This document shows, piece after piece, positions 1 through 11,325 of a stretch of DNA of 64,000 nucleotides. The stretch comes from Limnanthes douglasii subsp. nivea (taxonomy: Eukaryota; Streptophyta; Magnoliopsida; Brassicales; Limnanthaceae): the NCBI GenBank assembly GCA_036936605.1, contig JAUPFV010000002.1, forward strand, positions 322,850,893 through 322,914,892. The letters run 5' to 3'. The notes below the pieces were generated by a model that was not told where the DNA came from, did not search any database, and saw only the letters and a list, made by a program, of their open reading frames with translations. A program made the position numbers and the translations under genes. How positions within the stretch are numbered: the stretch's first letter is position 1; every line of letters begins with the position of its first letter.

Positions 1-1310
1 AAGATAAATCTAATGGTTAGTTTATTTTACTGCAACCCAAAGTAAAAATGGATGAATTAGTCAAACTTTTTACCTGATATTTTCCATCAATAGCTAGATT
101 ATAAAAATACATCTTCAGTTATGTCTAATACAAAAATTAATCACTTTATGGGATATGATTAAGATTCTATAAGTTGTTATGAAGTTGTCTTTCTTATGAA
201 CTACCAGTTTGGATGGAAATTAAACTTTTTATAACGGTTTAATACCTAACTACCGATTTATAGTACATGAAGATATCAAAGGTTTGATAAAAAATAAGAT
301 ACTTGAAGATGCCTATAAAATTATTGAAATCATGTTAAAAAACAATTAATCATTAGTTGTAGAACCAAATAACATTTTTCAAAATGATTTTTTTTAAAAT
401 GCTAAAACAAAAAGAGGAAAAAACGTTAGGAAGATGCACTAGATAAATTCATAGAGAATAGTGAAAGGTGGCTTGGGAAATCTAAGATTTATGTAAAGAA
501 TTTTCAATATTTTACTCAAATTCATAGTACCAAATTCATAGTACATTAATCTAATATCTTGAATTCCAAGTTGACTAGAGCAATAATATGTTGTTGTGGA
601 GATTCCATCAAGATTATTTTAATAAATTTAAGAAACTTCAACGACTAGAGATCATATCACTTTTACAAGTGTTATCGAACTCGAGAAATATCAAGTGACA
701 AAAAGATGGGGGATAATATTGAAGATGAGAAAAATATAAATAACATAATAGCTAAACCTAACGAAAATGTTAAATATCATGATTTTGACACACATAAAAA
801 CTTATTTTTAAATCATTTTTCTTTTCAACCATTTACTTGAAAACATATTCAACCATGACAATGGCGAACACATGAGAAATTGGTTGTTCCGGATTTGTAA
901 TGATATTCATGGAAGCTTGAGACAATTATCAACTGTTTTGATAGTGTGACTATAAGTTAAGAGATGATTGGAAGACAACCCAATCATCACTTAAAAAAAG
1001 AATTTATAAATAATATTCACCCTGATGATACTATTTACAACTAGGAGCATTATTCATATGGATCAAAAATTAATTTGTCACATCGATATTGTTCAGTGTC
1101 GCGGCGATCACATAAAAAATTATCTTTTATCTTACTTATTCTTTTAAAAAATATTTACTTTATTTATTATTTTGTTGTCTTTTTATCTTATATATACTCT
1201 TACATAATGTTGGCATACCGTGTTTTGATTATCATGTAATATTATTCTTTTCATTTTTTTTAAGTAATTATAGATAATGTTTGGTTTTAAGTATGGGGGT
1301 AAGAAATTTT
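1..1310 (+). repeat. Dispersed repeat 'family X', copy A
   Basis: This block is clearly similar to 27,789-28,840, and its part from about 170 is similar to 15,718-16,330 and 60,306-61,000. Shared landmarks include ATAAGTTGTTATGAAG near 170 and a conserved stretch around 640-760 (CATATCACTTTTACAA). Fragments of reading frame rich in Asp/Glu are conserved between copies around 640-760, which hints that the ancestor was coding, but every copy has stops and frameshifts and I do not recognise a family. The left end lies outside the window. It is probably an internal part of an old mobile element or a duplicated segment. Confidence 0.6.
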
Positions 1311-1665
1311 TTTTTAAAGAAATATTATAACAATTTTATGATCACGAAATAATACAAAATTATACATTATAGAATCTTAAAATCTAATTTAGATCCGGTG
1401 AATTGTTATTTAGTTGGAAAACTAATAACTACATTTTAGATTTGTATTTAATGGTTTCGAAATCATATATTTTTTATGATTAAAAGTTTAAAAAAATAAT
1501 TATGATTAGAGCATTAACAGCGGAAGCCTTAAATTATACGTTAAACACTAAACAATCTACTCCAATGAATAGGTCAAGATGGAAGTTAGTTGAGGTGGAA
1601 GTAATTTTTTCTAACTCACCTGTTAAATTCCCATAGCGAGTAAGCATATAAATCTCATTTCGTAT
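1311..1665 (+). repeat. Direct repeat, left copy (pair with 2,695-3,070)
   Basis: About 350 bp are repeated in the same orientation at 2,695-3,070, and once more, shorter, at 29,065-29,300. Landmarks are ATAGAATCTTAAAATCTAAT and ACTAAACAATCTACTCCAAT. The two copies bracket 1,666-2,694. The arrangement would suit a pair of LTRs or an insertion that duplicated its target, but I could not find a primer-binding site or clean TG...CA ends. Confidence 0.5.
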
Positions 1666-2694
1666 GTTCAAATGAAAGCGTAAAATATACAACAAATTCT
1701 AACAGACCAAAATATGAGATTCTATCTAGAAAACAATTTTTTTTTAAGTTTAACACAAGTCTAAGATGAGAAAAAAACATTTTTATACAATAAATGGCTT
1801 CATCAAAGGCATTGAAAGCTTATAAAGTCTTTGAGAATAACAAGTCTTTGAGGATTGAGAGGAAATTTTTTATAAAAAATAAAGTGCTCATCATAGACAT
1901 TGAAGTGCTCTATCAGAGACATCAAAATTTAATACTTTGATAGAAAAGAAACCTTCAAATGTTTCGAAAATAGAGGGAAAATCCCCTAAACATGCCTAAA
2001 AAAATCTAAAAAAACTCCAAGAAATGAACGTAATTGTTCATTAATTCAGTTTCGGCTTATTGAGATTAATTAACAAATAGGAAAAATAAAAAGTATTAAG
2101 TGTTTAATGAGACAACAAATACTCATAACATAAAATTAAATAAAATTACTCAAAAATAAACCATAGTTTAGTACAAAAGTAAAATACAACATTTTGGAAA
2201 TTAAAAAACATTCAGTAATAAAAAGTCGAGTTTAAACTTTATTTTTAGCAGCAATAACATATTTTACTGGAATAATATGAGTATTCATATCAGTTATTTG
2301 GACTTTACTACCATCAACATCGTCAGTTTTCTCACCAACAGCTTGAATAGTACTACTCCAACCATCATCTTTATGGATACAATTTCTTTTATAAATTTGG
2401 AAAACGTAGCCTCTCTCATGTCATTCATTTCCTTGTTTTCAATTTATTCAAGAAGGTCGCAATACCTGCACCATTCTTATTAAAAATCAACAAAGGAAGA
2501 GAGATAAAAATATTATCTAGCCTCAAATCTCAAATTTAAGTTATTTTTAGTTAGTTTCATGGGCAAAAGGTGGGTTAGAAGCTTGATTTGGTTGGCTAAA
2601 ATAACAAAGTGAGTTACATCTCATGAAGATATTTTAGTGATAGTTTGAACTAAAATACACCCATGTTGGATAGGTCACCATTTGGATCCACATT
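1666..2694. repeat. Inserted repeat related to 16.9-18.4 kb
   Basis: The part from about 2,050 to 2,694 matches 16,915-18,430 in pieces. Shared phrases include TTATTCAAGAAGGT at 2,444 and 17,350, and CACCATTTGGAT near 2,680 compared with ACCATTTGGATT near 18,400. A shorter piece recurs at 31,018-31,140. No open frame of interest is present; the 68-codon frame at 2,277 is not conserved in the other copies. Confidence 0.5.
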
Positions 2695-3070
2695 AATTTC
2701 ATGATCAAGAATAATATAAAATTATATATATATTATAGAATCTTAAAATCTAATTTAGATCTGGCGAATTGTTATTTAGTTAAAAACTAATAACTACATT
2801 TTAGATTTGTATTTGATTGTTTGGAAATCATATTTTTTTATGAATAAAATTTTCAAAAAATAAATATGATTAGAGTATTAACAACGGAAGCGTTAAATCA
2901 TACGTTAAACACTAAACAATCTACTCCAATAAATATGTTAAGATGGAAGTTACTTGACGTGAAAGTAATTTTTGCTAATAAATATGTTAAGATGGAAGTT
3001 ACTTGACGTGAAAGTAATTTTTGCTAACTCACGTGTTAAATTCTCATAGTGAGTGAGCATATATATCCTT
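2695..3070 (+). repeat. Direct repeat, right copy (pair with 1,311-1,665)
   Basis: This is the second copy of the direct repeat and carries the same landmarks as the left copy. It contains an extra 49-bp tandem duplication (2,932-3,028), which explains its greater length. It runs directly into the 3,061-4,090 block, as the equivalent segment does at 29.3 kb, so this junction is the ancestral one. Confidence 0.5.
2932..3028. repeat. 49-bp tandem duplication
   Basis: Two adjacent, almost identical 49-bp copies start at 2,932 and 2,981 (shared phrase AATATGTTAAGATGGAAGTT). The first direct-repeat copy at 1.6 kb has only one, so the duplication occurred in this copy alone. Confidence 0.85.
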
Positions 3071-4090
3071 CGTATCTGGTGGTTGTTTTTCATTCTTTTC
3101 CTCCTTCATTTTCTCTATTTGTTATTTTATTTATTAATTAATATCTTTTAACATAGGTAAACCATATATGTTTTCTTACGTGTCACTAATTAACGTTTAA
3201 TTTTAACACGTATGACTGTACACACTCTTATATTGTGAATATAAATTTAGATCATAATTAATATCTTGAAATAATAGATTTTCCTTAGATAGTAGTTGTC
3301 ATATAATAAAAATAAACAATGAATGTTTTCATAATGCTTTAGTGAGTAACGAGGCCTCGTGTCTAGTCAACATAGATATTTGCGTGAAAATGTAATGAAC
3401 CCATATGTATTTAGTTTTGTAGCTTATTTAATTTCAGTTATTAAATATTTATGACTATTTTAACACCTAATGCTCTTAACTTACTGGAATGGAAGACATT
3501 GATTCAATATTTGCTAAATGAATTAGTTATAAAGCTTAAGAAAGTTAAACATTGTATAAATCAACCGAATATATTTTGGGGTGCTTCGTCCTCTAATTGT
3601 CCATGCGATGTGGCTCTAGAGTCATTGAATATCACACGGATATATAACAATGATTGGGGAAAATTAAGATCACTTTGTTTATTAAAAAACAAAAGTATTC
3701 AAGTAAAATAATATCATGTTTGTTTATATAAATAAAATATTGATTATATATTAATAATATTTTATTTAAAAAATAACTTATATAATTTGGACTTTACCAA
3801 AAATACATAGGTGTGAATTAGGTCTCACTTGCTGGTATGATATTTTCCACTTTAGATCAAGGAATCCACACGACTTTGCTCTTGGTTGTACTCTAAAAAT
3901 GTCTCATACTAGTTGAGGTATTTAATTCACTTATATTTTATATATTATTTTCAATCTAACATATGTGGGACAGCTGATCAAGTGAATAGTCAAGTTTATT
4001 TTTTAACACTCTTCATTAAACCTGATTCGATATAATGGGCATGATATTTACCAAAGTGAGATGTAATGGTCGTGATATGTTCCATAGTGC
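3061..4090 (+). repeat. LTR-like long repeat, left of copia remnant A
   Basis: The sequence from the 'ATATCCTTCGTATCTGGTGG' region onward recurs at 5,390-5,930 in direct orientation and at 29,301-30,260. The 5.4-kb copy lacks the segment equivalent to about 3,361-3,900, with a sharp jump after GCCTCGTGTC. The pair flanks a Ty1/copia RT-RNase H remnant, so they may be its LTRs, but a tRNA-Met primer-binding site next to the left copy is not visible. The alternative is an older dispersed repeat into which the copia inserted. The 86-codon frame at 3,451 is not preserved in the copies at 29.8 and 62.0 kb and is not a convincing gene. Confidence 0.45.
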
Positions 4091-4385
4091 CATCCTGGAT
4101 ATGGCCGCTTGTTAAACACAACTCTTAGTACTTCGTTATGATACGATGATAGAAAAATGATAATAATTGATGTGTTTATTCCAATAAGAATATTTCTCAC
4201 ATATATACACGAATTATAGCAATAGCTAATTATGACTAAAATCAATACATTCAATCCTAGTTATGACTATAATCAACACAGTCAATGATAATTATGACTA
4301 TAAATAGTAGAGTTAATTTTATTACATTCATACCTAAATTTGTGAAACCATTCATGTATATTTATTCTTAGATTACATTATAATA
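4091..4385. other. Spacer before copia remnant A
   Basis: This AT-rich spacer is shared with 30,285-30,590. It contains short repeats of ATTATGACTATAATCAACAC-type sequence around 4,225-4,310. No gene is visible; it may be what is left of the 5' part of the copia element after deletion. Confidence 0.4.
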
Positions 4386-5372
4386 AAATTGCTGAAGAAT
4401 TACCTACTATTCTCATATATGTTGATGATATACTATTGAGTGACAATGACTTACATGAAATCAAATTGCTGAATAATTACCTACAATAACATTTTTACAT
4501 TAAAGATCTCGACGAGTTAAAATATTTTATAGGTATTATTTTTCTCGATCTAAGAGATGAATATTTATCTCTCAAAGATAATATACATTAGATATTTTTA
4601 CAAGATACAGGAGGAGTAAACTCGACCAAATCCTAATAGAGATAACTTGAAATTCATTGATAAAGACGGTAAACTACTTCATGACTCGACTATATATCAA
4701 AGACTGGTTGGCAAGGTAAATATATTTGCCAACAACCATGACTGCTATTTTTTAATTAGTGCGTACATTAAGCTAATTTATGAGAGCACCTAGGAAGCCA
4801 TGCGGGAAGCAGTGTTAAGAGTCTAGGATTACATCAAGAAATCACATGGTTGAGGTTTTTTTTCATCGAAAAATAATCTGACACAAAGTGACTTTTTCAT
4901 ATAGATTGGGGTGCATGTCGTATGTCAAAATGGTATGTTTCTAGTTACTGTATTTTTCTTCGCTCATCACTCATATCATGGAAATCAAAGAAACAAACTA
5001 ATGTTTCACGACCATTTGTGGAATCAGATGATAGAGTAATGTAAAATACTTGTTTGGAATTAACCTAGTAGAGATACATGTAAAGATTTGAAAGCCGACT
5101 TGGATAAACCGACATAATTGTTTTGTGATAATTAATCAAGTGGCTTTACGTATTGCGGCCAATCCAGTTTTTCATGAGCGTACTAAGTACATAGGGATTT
5201 ATTGTCATAAAATTCGAGAAAAACTTCAAGCTGAAATAATTCATCCATGCTATATTTTAATATAAAGATGTAATTGGCAGATATATTTTTACTAAAGAAC
5301 TTAAGAAAGATGAATTTATTTTTTTATGTAGCAAATTGGGAATCTTTGATTTACACTCTCCAACTTGAGAGA
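4386..5372 (+). pseudogene. Ty1/copia pol remnant A: reverse transcriptase C-terminal half and RNase H
   Basis: Translating the plus strand across frames gives the copia RT catalytic motif YVDDILL (about 4,419-4,440), then a degenerate 'KDL-ELKYF-GI' segment and the 'RLVGKVN' motif (about 4,700). RNase H follows: a 'SLISWKSKKQTNVSRP' stretch (about 4,965-5,015), then remnants of the conserved 'FHERTK...' block near 5,170. It ends with 'FLCSKLGIFDLHSPT', the usual C-terminus of this copia lineage. Several frameshifts and stops make it non-functional. Gag, protease and integrase are missing. The related fragment at 30,590-31,010 covers only the RT part. Confidence 0.85.
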
Positions 5373-5389
5373 GGTTGCGAAAGTATCTT

Positions 5390-5930
5390 TGTATTTATTG
5401 TAATTATATATCCTTTGTATCTGGTGGTTGTTTTTCCTTCTTTTCTTTCTTCATTTCTTTATTTGTTATTTTATTTATTAATTAATATCTTTTAACATAT
5501 ATCATTAGAGTGGAATCAGATTAGTTAGCTAAAAAATAGGTAAACCATATTTATTTTCTTACATGTCACTAATTAACGTTTAATTTTAACACGTACGACT
5601 ATACATGCTCTTATATTGTGAATATAAATTTACATCATAATTAATATCTTGAAATAATAGATTTTTCTTTAATAGTAGTTGTCATATAATAAAAATAAAA
5701 AATGAATGTTTTCATAATATTTTATTGAGTAACGAGGCCTCGTGTCCCATACTAGTTGAATGATTTAATTCATTTATATATTGTATATTATTTTCAATCT
5801 AAAAAATGTGGGAAAGCTGATCAAGTGAAGGGTCAAGTTTATTTTTTAACAGTCTTAATTAAACTTGATTCGATATAACGGGCATGATATTTACCATAGT
5901 GAGATGTAATGGGCGTGATATTTTCCATAG
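5390..5930 (+). repeat. LTR-like long repeat, right of copia remnant A
   Basis: This block begins just after the copia C-terminus and a purine-rich GAGAGAGG tract (about 5,366), where a 3' LTR would be expected. It matches 3,061-4,090 in direct orientation with an internal deletion. Similarity stops at about 5,930, where LINE sequence begins abruptly, so that boundary is an insertion or deletion breakpoint. Confidence 0.45.
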
Positions 5931-6486
5931 TTTGGGTAAGTAAGAATCTCAAGAGATTTTATTTGAGTTGCATGATGATGATGGTTCAGCACACTGTGGT
6001 TTCAAGTCTTTTACACGACCCGTGGCTCCTTCCCTTGTCCTTTGCTGCCCACTACGGCTCCAACATCATTATTGACTCGCGGCTGGGAAATAACCAAAAG
6101 GTTTCTGACATCATCCGTAAAGGTTACTGGAATTGATCTGCAAACTTGAGATCGACAAAATCTTGAAGTCGCGCTCATCTTGAGGAAATTCACAACCTTA
6201 TTCTCACTCTCACTCAACCCAACATCTTGTTGATGGATGTTCCTTTCTTGGTCGTGAAGGATGGATGTAACTCTTTCACAATTAAACACACGTACAACGC
6301 TATTCGTTCGCCTGCCCCAATAGTGGGGTAGGCAGGGTTAGTATCGAATAATTATAATATTCCTCGTCATTTCTTTATCTCTTGGCTGGCTACTATGGGG
6401 AAGTTTTCCACCAGAGAAAAGATACTCAATTTGGGTCTCAACAACCCATCTGAATGTTCCTTATGCAACTCTGCTCATGAATCTAC

Positions 6487-6828
6487 TGTTGGATAAACAT
6501 TGAACAAACACGTGCTATTATGTCAGTTAGTAAGATAAGATGCAAAACGTTAGTAATTTGTCTATATAAGAGACAAACCGTGTACATTGATCTTTGAAAT
6601 GATCGTTATCATTTCCATATTCATCTTAAGAAATGACCGTTATCATTTCCATATTGATCTTAGAAATGACAGTTATCATTTCCATATTGATCTTAGAAAT
6701 AACATTTACATCATTTCCATATTTGATCTTAGAAATAACAGTTACATCATTTCCATATTTGTTGTCTTATGTCATATTTGTGTCTGTATCTCTATCTGCT
6801 GTTTTATTTTAGAGATCTTGTCCCTTCA
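6487..6828 (+). repeat. TRIM 5' LTR (342 bp)
   Basis: It starts TGTTGGATAAACATTGAACA and ends CTTCA. It contains a TATA-like CTATATAAGAGACAAACC at about 6,563, matching the 33-kb TRIM. Downstream are about five copies of a ~32-bp minisatellite (6,587-6,760) built on 'AATGACCGTTATCATTTCCA'; the 33-kb LTRs have two and three copies, so the LTR length is variable. The 83-codon open frame here is a by-product of the minisatellite. Confidence 0.85.
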
Positions 6829-6843
6829 TTTGGTATAAGAGCC
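6829..6843 (+). other. TRIM primer-binding site (tRNA-Met type)
   Basis: TTTGGTATAAGAGCC directly follows the LTR. It differs by one base from the plant copia consensus TGGTATCAGAGCC, complementary to the 3' end of initiator tRNA-Met; the 33-kb TRIM has the exact consensus. Confidence 0.8.
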
Positions 6844-6859
6844 TATGTTGCAGATCACT

Positions 6860-7288
6860 CGAACGCAAATGCGAAGAAGCAGAGGGATTCAATCCTACAT
6901 TGTTAAAGAAGCAGAATGATTAAATCCTACTTTCTAAAGAAGCAGATACATTCTGAAGAAATAGAGGGATTCAATCCTACATTCTTAACGAAGTAGAAGG
7001 ATTAAATCCTACTTTAAGAAAAAGGATTAAATCTTAGTTTCTAAAGAAGCAGATACATTCTGAAGAAGCAGAGGGAGTCAATCCTACATTCTTAAAGAAG
7101 CAGACGGCAAGGCAGCAATTTTAAGGCAGCCATTTCTCAAGGCAGAGAAACAGAGGCGAGGGATCCATTTCTCAAGGCGGAGAAACAGAGGCGAGGGAGA
7201 CATTTCTCAAGGCAGAGAAACAGAGGGAAGGCAGCCATTTCTCAAGGCGGAGAAACAGAGGCAAGGCAGCCATTTCTCAAGCGGAGAA
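6860..7288 (+). repeat. TRIM internal tandem repeats
   Basis: Two kinds of short repeat lie here. The first (about 6,870-7,100) alternates GAAGCAGAGGGATTCAATCC-type units with AGAAGCAGATACATTCTGAA. The second (about 7,105-7,288) is a 35-bp unit containing CCATTTCTCAAGGC and GGAGAAACAGAGGC, the same unit found in the 33.2-33.6 kb TRIM in reverse complement. No conserved protein is encoded. Confidence 0.75.
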
Positions 7289-7940
7289 ACAGTTACATCA
7301 TTTCCATACTTGCTGTCTGTGAGTGTTATTTGCATTGTTTGTTTAATAGCAGGGACATTTTCCCTACATCTACACCTCATCTCCTCTTTGACTGTAGGTT
7401 CACCCAGAGTATATGGACCTTTACAAGTAATAAACTTGGATTTCCTTTCAATAGCTAGTTCTGGCAATCTTGGATCCGTGAGGCGTCAAGTTGGTCTAAT
7501 TCTCCAGACCACATTATTTGGCGAACTTGTTTCCACGCAGCATTTACCACGTTTGGAAAGAGAGGAATTCAAGAATATTTTTTTCCGCTCCGGCCATGGC
7601 ATCTTCGATAACATACCAAATTGTATTGGATTTCATGGCACCAAGATTGGCTGACCCATGTAATTACCATTGACACATACTCATAATCTACCTTTATTGT
7701 TGCAGGTACCCCTCAGTCTGGAGTGGAGCATGGTCATCTCTGCTCAGATGCACTCGGAGTCTCCGCCCAACTACCTAGTCATGACTGCATGTTATTTGCT
7801 TTTGTATTCGACTTATCTAGTATTGCACACCCCTTCTTCTATGGCTATTGATTTTGATTTCAATTTGTATCTCCTCGGGGTATGCCCCAAGCTTTTCTGT
7901 ATGAACAATTTATTTAATTTAAAATCCTTTTAAAAAAAAC

Positions 7941-8954
7941 GAATAGGAGAAAAGAGCTTTGAGTGATCTGATTCGTCCTTCGTCGTATCAACAGAGATGG
8001 AGAACTGTGTTTTATTCCGGTTCATGTAAAAAACAGACAACAATGGTTTTATTTCAAATTTTGGTTGGTTTAAAATTGTTTTCCTTACGATTTTTTATTG
8101 CAAATGTTTATAACAAAATGATGTCATTGAAAAATTTCGCACATAAGATAAATATCGATAATCAGATCATTTACGGTAGTAAAATTATTCAGCATATTTG
8201 TGTACATATAAATTGATAATCCTAAATTCATAATTGAAATTACCACTGGACATAGACATACAATTTTGTATAAATTAGTATGTTATAGAAGTTTGAGGTT
8301 TGATTTGGGAACTTGGACAATTAAAATTCCTATCTACCAAGAGACATAAAGAAATGAACTAGCATATTTCAAATCATCCATACCATTTTTTTATTTTAGT
8401 TTAATATATTAAAAAGAATTACAATTTTATTTTTCATATTGATTTTAATTACGATCAATTCTATAGTTGCTATGAAACTTTTATACGTTAAAATCTTGTA
8501 GGGTCAATTACACGTTTCAATTGAAAAAAAAACTAATGTTAAATTACGAATTTAACAATCTTAGATTAAATATCGAATTCGCTCACTGCAAAGAAAATAT
8601 CTAAATATTACATAGACAATATCTAAATCTTACAGATTAAATAAGATTATATGTGAGTGGATATGCTACGGATAAATATGAAATTTTTTAGCGGGAGAAT
8701 TAGATTTCTCAGTTGCAATATTTATCTAATTTAAAAAATTATTTGGGAATATCTAATTTAGAATATTTAATAACTAATTTAAAATTCCTAATCTTTAAAT
8801 TATATCTTTTAGAGAGTATTTTAGAATATTTTAATTATAACTTTCGAATATCAAAATTTAATATTTTATAGTTATTTGGATGTGACTTGCAAATATAATA
8901 TATAATTAAACTAATATAATACATAACTACTTTAATAGCTGTATACTTATAATA

Positions 8955-8955
<1 letters not shown>
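7941..8955. other. AT-rich spacer, nothing recognised
   Basis: No coding similarity, LTR or repeat shared with the rest of the window was found here. Composition becomes very AT-rich from about 8,400. The short frames at 7,959 and elsewhere look like chance. Confidence 0.5.

Positions 8956-9013
<58 letters not shown>
8956..9013. repeat. (TA)n microsatellite
   Basis: An uninterrupted TA dinucleotide run of about 58 bp. Such runs are common in plant intergenic DNA and are length-variable. Confidence 0.95.
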
Positions 9014-9017
<4 letters not shown>

Positions 9018-9159
9018 CTAGATTTTTGGCTAGCTCTATTTTGATATGAGAAACTCAAACATCATACCATTAACATATAATATATAAAGAAAAATATATA
9101 CATTAAATTTTTTATGTAAAAAGATTTTAAAATATATAAAAACGTTCATACATTTTTCT

Positions 9160-10095
9160 GGGGCATATCCTGAAGTAATACTACAACAATAGAGAAAACA
9201 ATGTCCATATGCTATAAAACGAAATTTGGCACAATAGATAAAAATGAAAGCAACACATTTTCATGCTCTAATAAATGGGTGGGTGAGAGAAACTCTTTAT
9301 ATCTCGAATCAGGAATCCAAGCTCCACTCCATACTGTAAATACCTGCATCAAAAAATGATATTGTTAGTTTTAAATGATACTTCTATGGCTAGCTAATCT
9401 TGGTACCATGGAATCTGTATCGAAGATCCGATAAGATTCGAAATGATATCGAAGATGTCAAGGCAGGAGCGGATCCAAAAATTCTTGAATTTCGTTCTTT
9501 CCAAACATGGCAAATGACCGCGTTGAAATAAGTACGCCAAGTAGAATGGTCTCGAGCATTGGACCATCTTGACTCCTCGAGAATCCAAGATTGCCAGCAA
9601 GAGGAATGGAATGGAAAACCAAGTTTAATACTTGTAAATGTCCAGATACTCTAAGTGAAACTACATTCAAAGGGGATATGAGATGTACTTTACGGATCAG
9701 AATTGTAAATGGTGCACACAATATGGGTGTTGAAGCCCCAACTTAGAAGCTTGTCTCTAGTGACAAGCTTACCCTTTAATGCCAGCCAAAATATGAAAGA
9801 ATGACTCGGTATGTTGAATTTGTTCCATACTAACCCCGCCCATCCCTTTTCTGGGGTAGGCTTGCGAATAGTGTTGTATGTGGATTTTATTGTGAACTTG
9901 TTTCCTCTGCCCTTTGTAACCCAAAATGGAACGTCCATTGAGAGGATATTCGGATGGGGAAGCGAGATAATAAGCTTATTGATTTATTCAAGAGGAGCAC
10001 GACTTCGAGCCCTAGCCGATCGTAAGTTTGAAGGCCACTTCCACTCACAATTTCTGATTTTAGTGACCTTTTAGTTAAGCGAACTATGATTACAA
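9160..10095 (-). pseudogene. L1-type LINE 3' end, minus strand
   Basis: The minus strand encodes the same LINE C-terminus as 5.9-7.9 kb. An open frame (9,938-9,690) reads 'MDVPFWVTKGRGNKFTIK' then 'SHSFIFWLALKGKLVTRDKL', the zf-RVT region. After a stop it continues in another frame with 'VICHVWKERNSRIF', the conserved tryptophan-containing C-terminal block. The remainder to about 9,160 matches the 3' UTR of the other copy. The RT core is missing. It is an independent 5'-truncated insertion, opposite in orientation to the first. Confidence 0.85.
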
Positions 10096-10099
10096 ACAT

Positions 10100-11325
10100 A
10101 TGTTAAATAGAATTAGAAAATTTATAAGATTATTAAAAACATATGGAAGAGAAATGTGTACGGTATAAGGCAGCTTTCTTTCGGACTAATAAAATGGAAA
10201 CCTAAATTTAATCACAATTGCAGTGCCCTAAAATTCCAATTTGGGTTTCATTCCCAAAACATTCAGAGTATCTTTATAACCTTGGTTCAATAAACATATT
10301 GTTATTTGGATTTTTCTTAACAATTTTGGTCCCAAAAAGTAATAGAGAAAACTTTAACTATTGTAAAGCGTGGTTCATTGTTCATGTAATAACTAATTTC
10401 CCCCCAAAACTTGGGATTAGTTTGGCAAAGTTGATGGTTAAAACTTGTAATCACTTGTGACACAAAGAAAATTGATGTAATCAGGAAAACAGCGAATACA
10501 ACCCGGTGAAAAGCGAAGCAAGATCCGATAACTACTCAAAATGAAAAGAAAAAATGTCCTCCAAATAAAATATGTGTTCAAAAGATGAACTATATTAATA
10601 TTAACAATAAATAAAACATCAAAAAGATAAATGGACACATTTAAATGAATCAAAATCTCAAATAGAAATAGTCCATAGCTAGAACAATCTAATAACAACT
10701 TGTTATCAAAATATTATATACCAAATTCCATTTAATCCACAAATAAAATTGAAAATTTACAACCCAAAAGTAACATTAATAAAGAATATTATATATTAGT
10801 GTTGACTTTAACACATGAAAGTTCTAATGAAGTCAACAAAAAAATTGGTGCCTTTGATATAATAACTATAGTAATAACATATCATTACCTAATAAGATAA
10901 ATTCAACTAGAAATGATATAGAATCTCCTAAGTATTCAAGATCAAAACCCTTCCATCAACTCCAGATAATGAAAAAAAATTATTAAATAGGAAAACAACA
11001 AAAATCTTTCAAAAAGGTTAAAAATGTCTAAGTAAAAAATAATTATTGGTCCTATGACCTCAAAGACTACAAATTTTAAAGGATTTTCAAAATCCATAAA
11101 GTTTATTTTCAAATTACTATAAATCATTTAAATTGGAATGACTGGGCAATAAAGAACCTTAAGAAGATTGAAATCATTAATAAAATCATAAAATATTGAT
11201 TTCATTGTTCTTCAAAAGCCAGTGATATCAATTCACAAAGTGGACAAAATTTCAAAACAAATTGGGTTTACCAATGATAAAGCTAATATTAATAATAAAG
11301 TATGGATATTTTTTAAAGATAAATT
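10100..11325. other. AT-rich spacer, nothing recognised
   Basis: No conserved protein motif, LTR or within-window repeat is visible. Several short frames occur on both strands with low-complexity Phe/Ile/Leu translation and are not supported as genes. Confidence 0.5.

Larger units (their letters stand above)
6487..7368 (+). mobile_element. TRIM element inserted in LINE, 5-bp TSD
   Basis: This is a small non-coding LTR retrotransposon. It has a 5' LTR (6,487-6,828), a tRNA-Met-type primer-binding site, an internal region made of short tandem repeats, and a truncated 3' LTR ending at 7,368. The host LINE sequence TCTAC occurs immediately before (6,482-6,486) and after (7,369-7,373), an exact 5-bp target-site duplication. 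It is related to the complete TRIM at 32,888-33,900, sharing the LTR start, the TATA region, the PBS position and the 35-bp internal repeat unit. It encodes no protein, so it must have moved using enzymes from an autonomous copia-type element. Confidence 0.88.
5931..7940 (+). pseudogene. L1-type LINE 3' end (zf-RVT region), split by a TRIM
   Basis: The plus strand reads through the C-terminal part of a plant L1-clade ORF2: 'SFTIKHTYNAIRSP' (about 6,267), 'FFISWLATMGKFSTREKIL' (about 6,370), then the zinc-binding 'CSLCNSAHEST' (about 6,455). At 6,487 it is broken by a TRIM. It resumes at 7,369 with sequence homologous to the minus-strand LINE at 9,160-9,720, including the 'TFGKRGIQEYFF' block, then a 3' UTR and a short A-tract near 7,932-7,939. 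Stops and frameshifts are present in both halves. The endonuclease and RT core are missing, typical of a 5'-truncated LINE. Confidence 0.85.

Noticed and set aside
6587..6838. 83-codon plus-strand frame with repeated 'YHFHIDLRND' pattern
   Set aside because: It is the translation of the LTR minisatellite, and the frame is not kept in the other TRIM.
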